A stretch of 64,000 nucleotides of DNA, taken from NCBI GenBank assembly GCA_025345505.1, contig JANVCC010000120.1, positions 3,743,398 through 3,807,397 on the forward strand. Direction: 5' to 3'. The DNA is from Todiramphus chloris collaris. Lineage: Eukaryota > Chordata > Aves > Coraciiformes > Alcedinidae. Below the pieces are notes generated by a model. That model saw only the letters and a program-made list of their open reading frames with translations, did no database searches and was not told the origin of the DNA. This document shows, in pieces, positions 63,840 to 64,000 of the stretch. Every line of letters begins with the position of its first letter. Position 1 is the stretch's first letter. The translations under genes and the position numbers were made by a program.

Positions 63840-64000
63840 GGGCTCCGGTGGGAAGGGAAGGTTGCAATGGCAGGACAAGGGGGGATGGTTTGAAACTAAG
63901 AGGGAGATTTAGACTGGAGAGAAGGGAGAGATTGGTGATGCTGAGGGTGGGGAGAGCCTGTGCCAGGCTGCCCAGAGAGGTGGTGGCTGCCCCATCCCTG
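63840..64000 (+). mobile_element. CR1 LINE fragment running off the right edge
   Basis: Plus-sense CR1: ggacaaggggggatggtttg, then agggagatttagactggaga, ending at the window edge. Same subfamily as the copy at 34,240. Confidence 0.9.

Overview
The window is vertebrate nuclear DNA and almost certainly avian. Genes are split by GT-AG introns, there are about 20 fragments of the CR1 LINE family typical of birds (3' ends built from ATTCTATGATTCT-like motifs, bodies encoding the RVQRRATRM segment of CR1 ORF2), and the DNA is GC-rich with many G/C-run minisatellites, as on bird microchromosomes. Gene order matches human 1p36.11: TENT5B (FAM46B), SLC9A1 (NHE1), WDTC1. All gene calls were made by reading spliced protein sequence against remembered family sequences; no database search was run.

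Layout. (1) 1-4,460: the 5' end of TENT5B on the minus strand. Coding exon 1 is at 3,702-3,869, with a TATA/CCAAT promoter at 4,190-4,460, and 1-3,701 is its first intron. That intron contains a 42-bp near-perfect hairpin at 2,242-2,345. (2) 4,490-5,460: a 10-bp minisatellite (about 65 copies) grading into a related degenerate ~30-bp repeat. (3) 5,461-10,640: intergenic, with no supportable gene. (4) 10,650-43,258: the complete SLC9A1 gene on the minus strand. All 12 coding exons were located with consistent phases, giving an 802-residue sodium/proton exchanger. Intron 1 is 23 kb. The 3' UTR has two candidate poly(A) signals and a G-quadruplex-type tract. (5) 42,400-44,700: CpG-rich SLC9A1 promoter region with several minisatellites and one assembly gap. 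(6) 44,700-48,850: spacer between the divergent SLC9A1 and WDTC1 promoters, including an AT-rich island. (7) 48,850-64,000: the 5' part of WDTC1 on the plus strand, with a CpG-island promoter carrying a ZNF143-type element, a probable noncoding exon 1, and coding exons covering residues 1-220. The gene runs off the right edge.

The three genes are neighbours by ancient synteny and do not form a pathway: a non-canonical poly(A) polymerase, a plasma-membrane pH regulator, and a CUL4-DDB1 substrate receptor that restrains fat storage. I found no new multi-gene system. The most unusual element is the long hairpin in TENT5B intron 1, in which every departure from perfect complementarity is a G-U pair in plus-strand RNA. 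Other points of interest are repeat arrays next to promoters, CR1 copies within about 60 bp of two splice sites, and a probable Gly-to-Cys change in a conserved NHE1 membrane segment.
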